From OPU3-GD-OMZ sp964515235 (GTDB taxonomy: Bacteria; Pseudomonadota; Gammaproteobacteria; Methylococcales; Methylomonadaceae), in assembly GCA_964515235.1 (NCBI GenBank), contig CAZEVO010000022.1, positions 1-33,311 of the forward strand: DNA of 33,311 nt. The letters are read 5' to 3'. Under the pieces are notes generated by a model. The model was not told the DNA's origin and ran no database searches. It was given only the letters and a program-made list of their open reading frames with translations. The position numbers and the translations under genes are program-made. Positions 32,910 to 33,311 of this stretch are shown here, piece by piece (position 1 is the stretch's first letter; each line of letters opens with the position of its first letter).

Positions 32910-33311
32910 TTAATCGAGCCACTGAATAATATGCTCCTCAATGGAGTCAATTTGTGATTCTTTCATGGCATAACTTCGTATTGAGACTCCTGAGTCGTGA
33001 ACGGGTTCTTTGCTATTTGTAATTAAAGGGTGCCAATCGGGAAGCTTTTCGCCAGCAGCTAATAATTTATAAGCACAAGTTGTCGGAAGCCAGCTATAGT
33101 CACTAAAATTGTGTTGCTTTAAATTTAAACAATCAGGAACCAAATGAGTTCGTTCTGAATAATGTGTGCAGGTGCAACTGTCCAAATCGATGAGATCACA
33201 AACTACGCTAGTATAAAAGATTTCCCCAGTGTCTTCGTCTTCCAATTTATGTAAACAGCATTTTCCACATGAGTCACATAAAGACTCCCATTCGCTGTGG
33301 CTCATTTCAGA
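32910..33311 (-). CDS. YcgN-family cysteine-cluster protein, 5' end outside the window
   Basis: The visible 133 codons match the UPF0260/YcgN family. The order is WESLCDSCGKCCLHKLEDEDTG with CxxCGxCC, then VVCDLIDLDSCTC, PDCLNL, WLPTTCAYKLLAAGEKLPDWHPL and a C-terminal HIIQWLD. At least eight cysteines suggest metal or iron-sulfur binding; function is unknown. An internal ATG at 33305 exists, but the frame stays open to the window edge (Ser-Glu before Met). Relatives have about 20 more N-terminal residues that include the equivalent EMSxxEWE block. I therefore treat the gene as truncated by the window. It converges on the 95-residue gene. Confidence 0.85.
   Translation of the reverse strand, partial: SEMSHSEWESLCDSCGKCCLHKLEDEDTGEIFYTSVVCDLIDLDSCTCTHYSERTHLVPDCLNLKQHNFSDYSWLPTTCAYKLLAAGEKLPDWHPLITNSKEPVHDSGVSIRSYAMKESQIDSIEEHIIQWLD

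Noticed and set aside
1..33311. Search for CRISPR arrays, tRNA or rRNA genes, insertion sequences, prophage or defence genes
   Set aside because: No regular repeats, transposase, integrase, toxin-antitoxin or nuclease signatures were seen; the gene content is housekeeping.

Overview
The window is an AT-rich, gene-dense chromosomal segment of a gammaproteobacterium. The evidence is the family make-up: RppH, RNase T, CpdA, fused CysG, MlaA, YcgN, a TIGR04211-type SH3/anchor protein, and a complete nqrABCDEF-apbE-nqrM operon. A periplasmic SRPBCC protein resembling MxaD sits next to a seven-repeat YVTN propeller and, with a small class I cytochrome c, would fit a methylotroph or methanotroph such as Methylococcales. 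That placement is an inference from resemblance; no methane or methanol oxidation enzyme is present. I see no rRNA, tRNA, CRISPR array, transposase, phage gene or defence locus.

Left part (1-7.2 kb): a TolC-family outer-membrane protein, dihydrolipoamide dehydrogenase (lpdA) and argininosuccinate synthase (argG, with a strong terminator), then a two-helix membrane protein of unknown function. That gene converges on a small periplasmic cytochrome c across a bidirectional terminator. Siroheme synthase (cysG) and the sulfur carrier tusA are divergent from overlapping promoters.

Middle part (7.2-19 kb): a HAD phosphatase and rppH are divergent. A leftward run argD-argF-SH3/anchor protein-ilvD-argA-cpdA has gaps of 9 to 62 bases and looks like one operon. 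It combines arginine synthesis, branched-chain amino acid synthesis and cAMP turnover. grxD (CGFS glutaredoxin), rnt (RNase T), mlaA (lacking a lipoprotein cysteine), pyrC and a small membrane protein follow.

Right part (19-33.3 kb): fmdB-type zinc ribbon, aspS and nadA run rightward. AspS carries residues typical of non-discriminating AspRS. Next is the Na+-translocating NADH:quinone oxidoreductase operon nqrABCDEF with its flavin transferase apbE and maturation factor nqrM. nqrM has 58 codons and a GTG start overlapping the apbE stop. A strong intrinsic-terminator structure lies inside the first codons of apbE and could set the ratio of maturation factors to complex subunits. A two-CBS-domain protein, a 462-base non-coding stretch, the SRPBCC/propeller pair, a 95-residue unknown and a YcgN-family gene cut by the window edge complete the segment.

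Most of the window is ordinary housekeeping DNA. I did not find a clear new system. The best leads are the terminator embedded in apbE, the SRPBCC/propeller locus with its long upstream region, and the residue-level oddities in AspS, MlaA, NqrB and NqrC.
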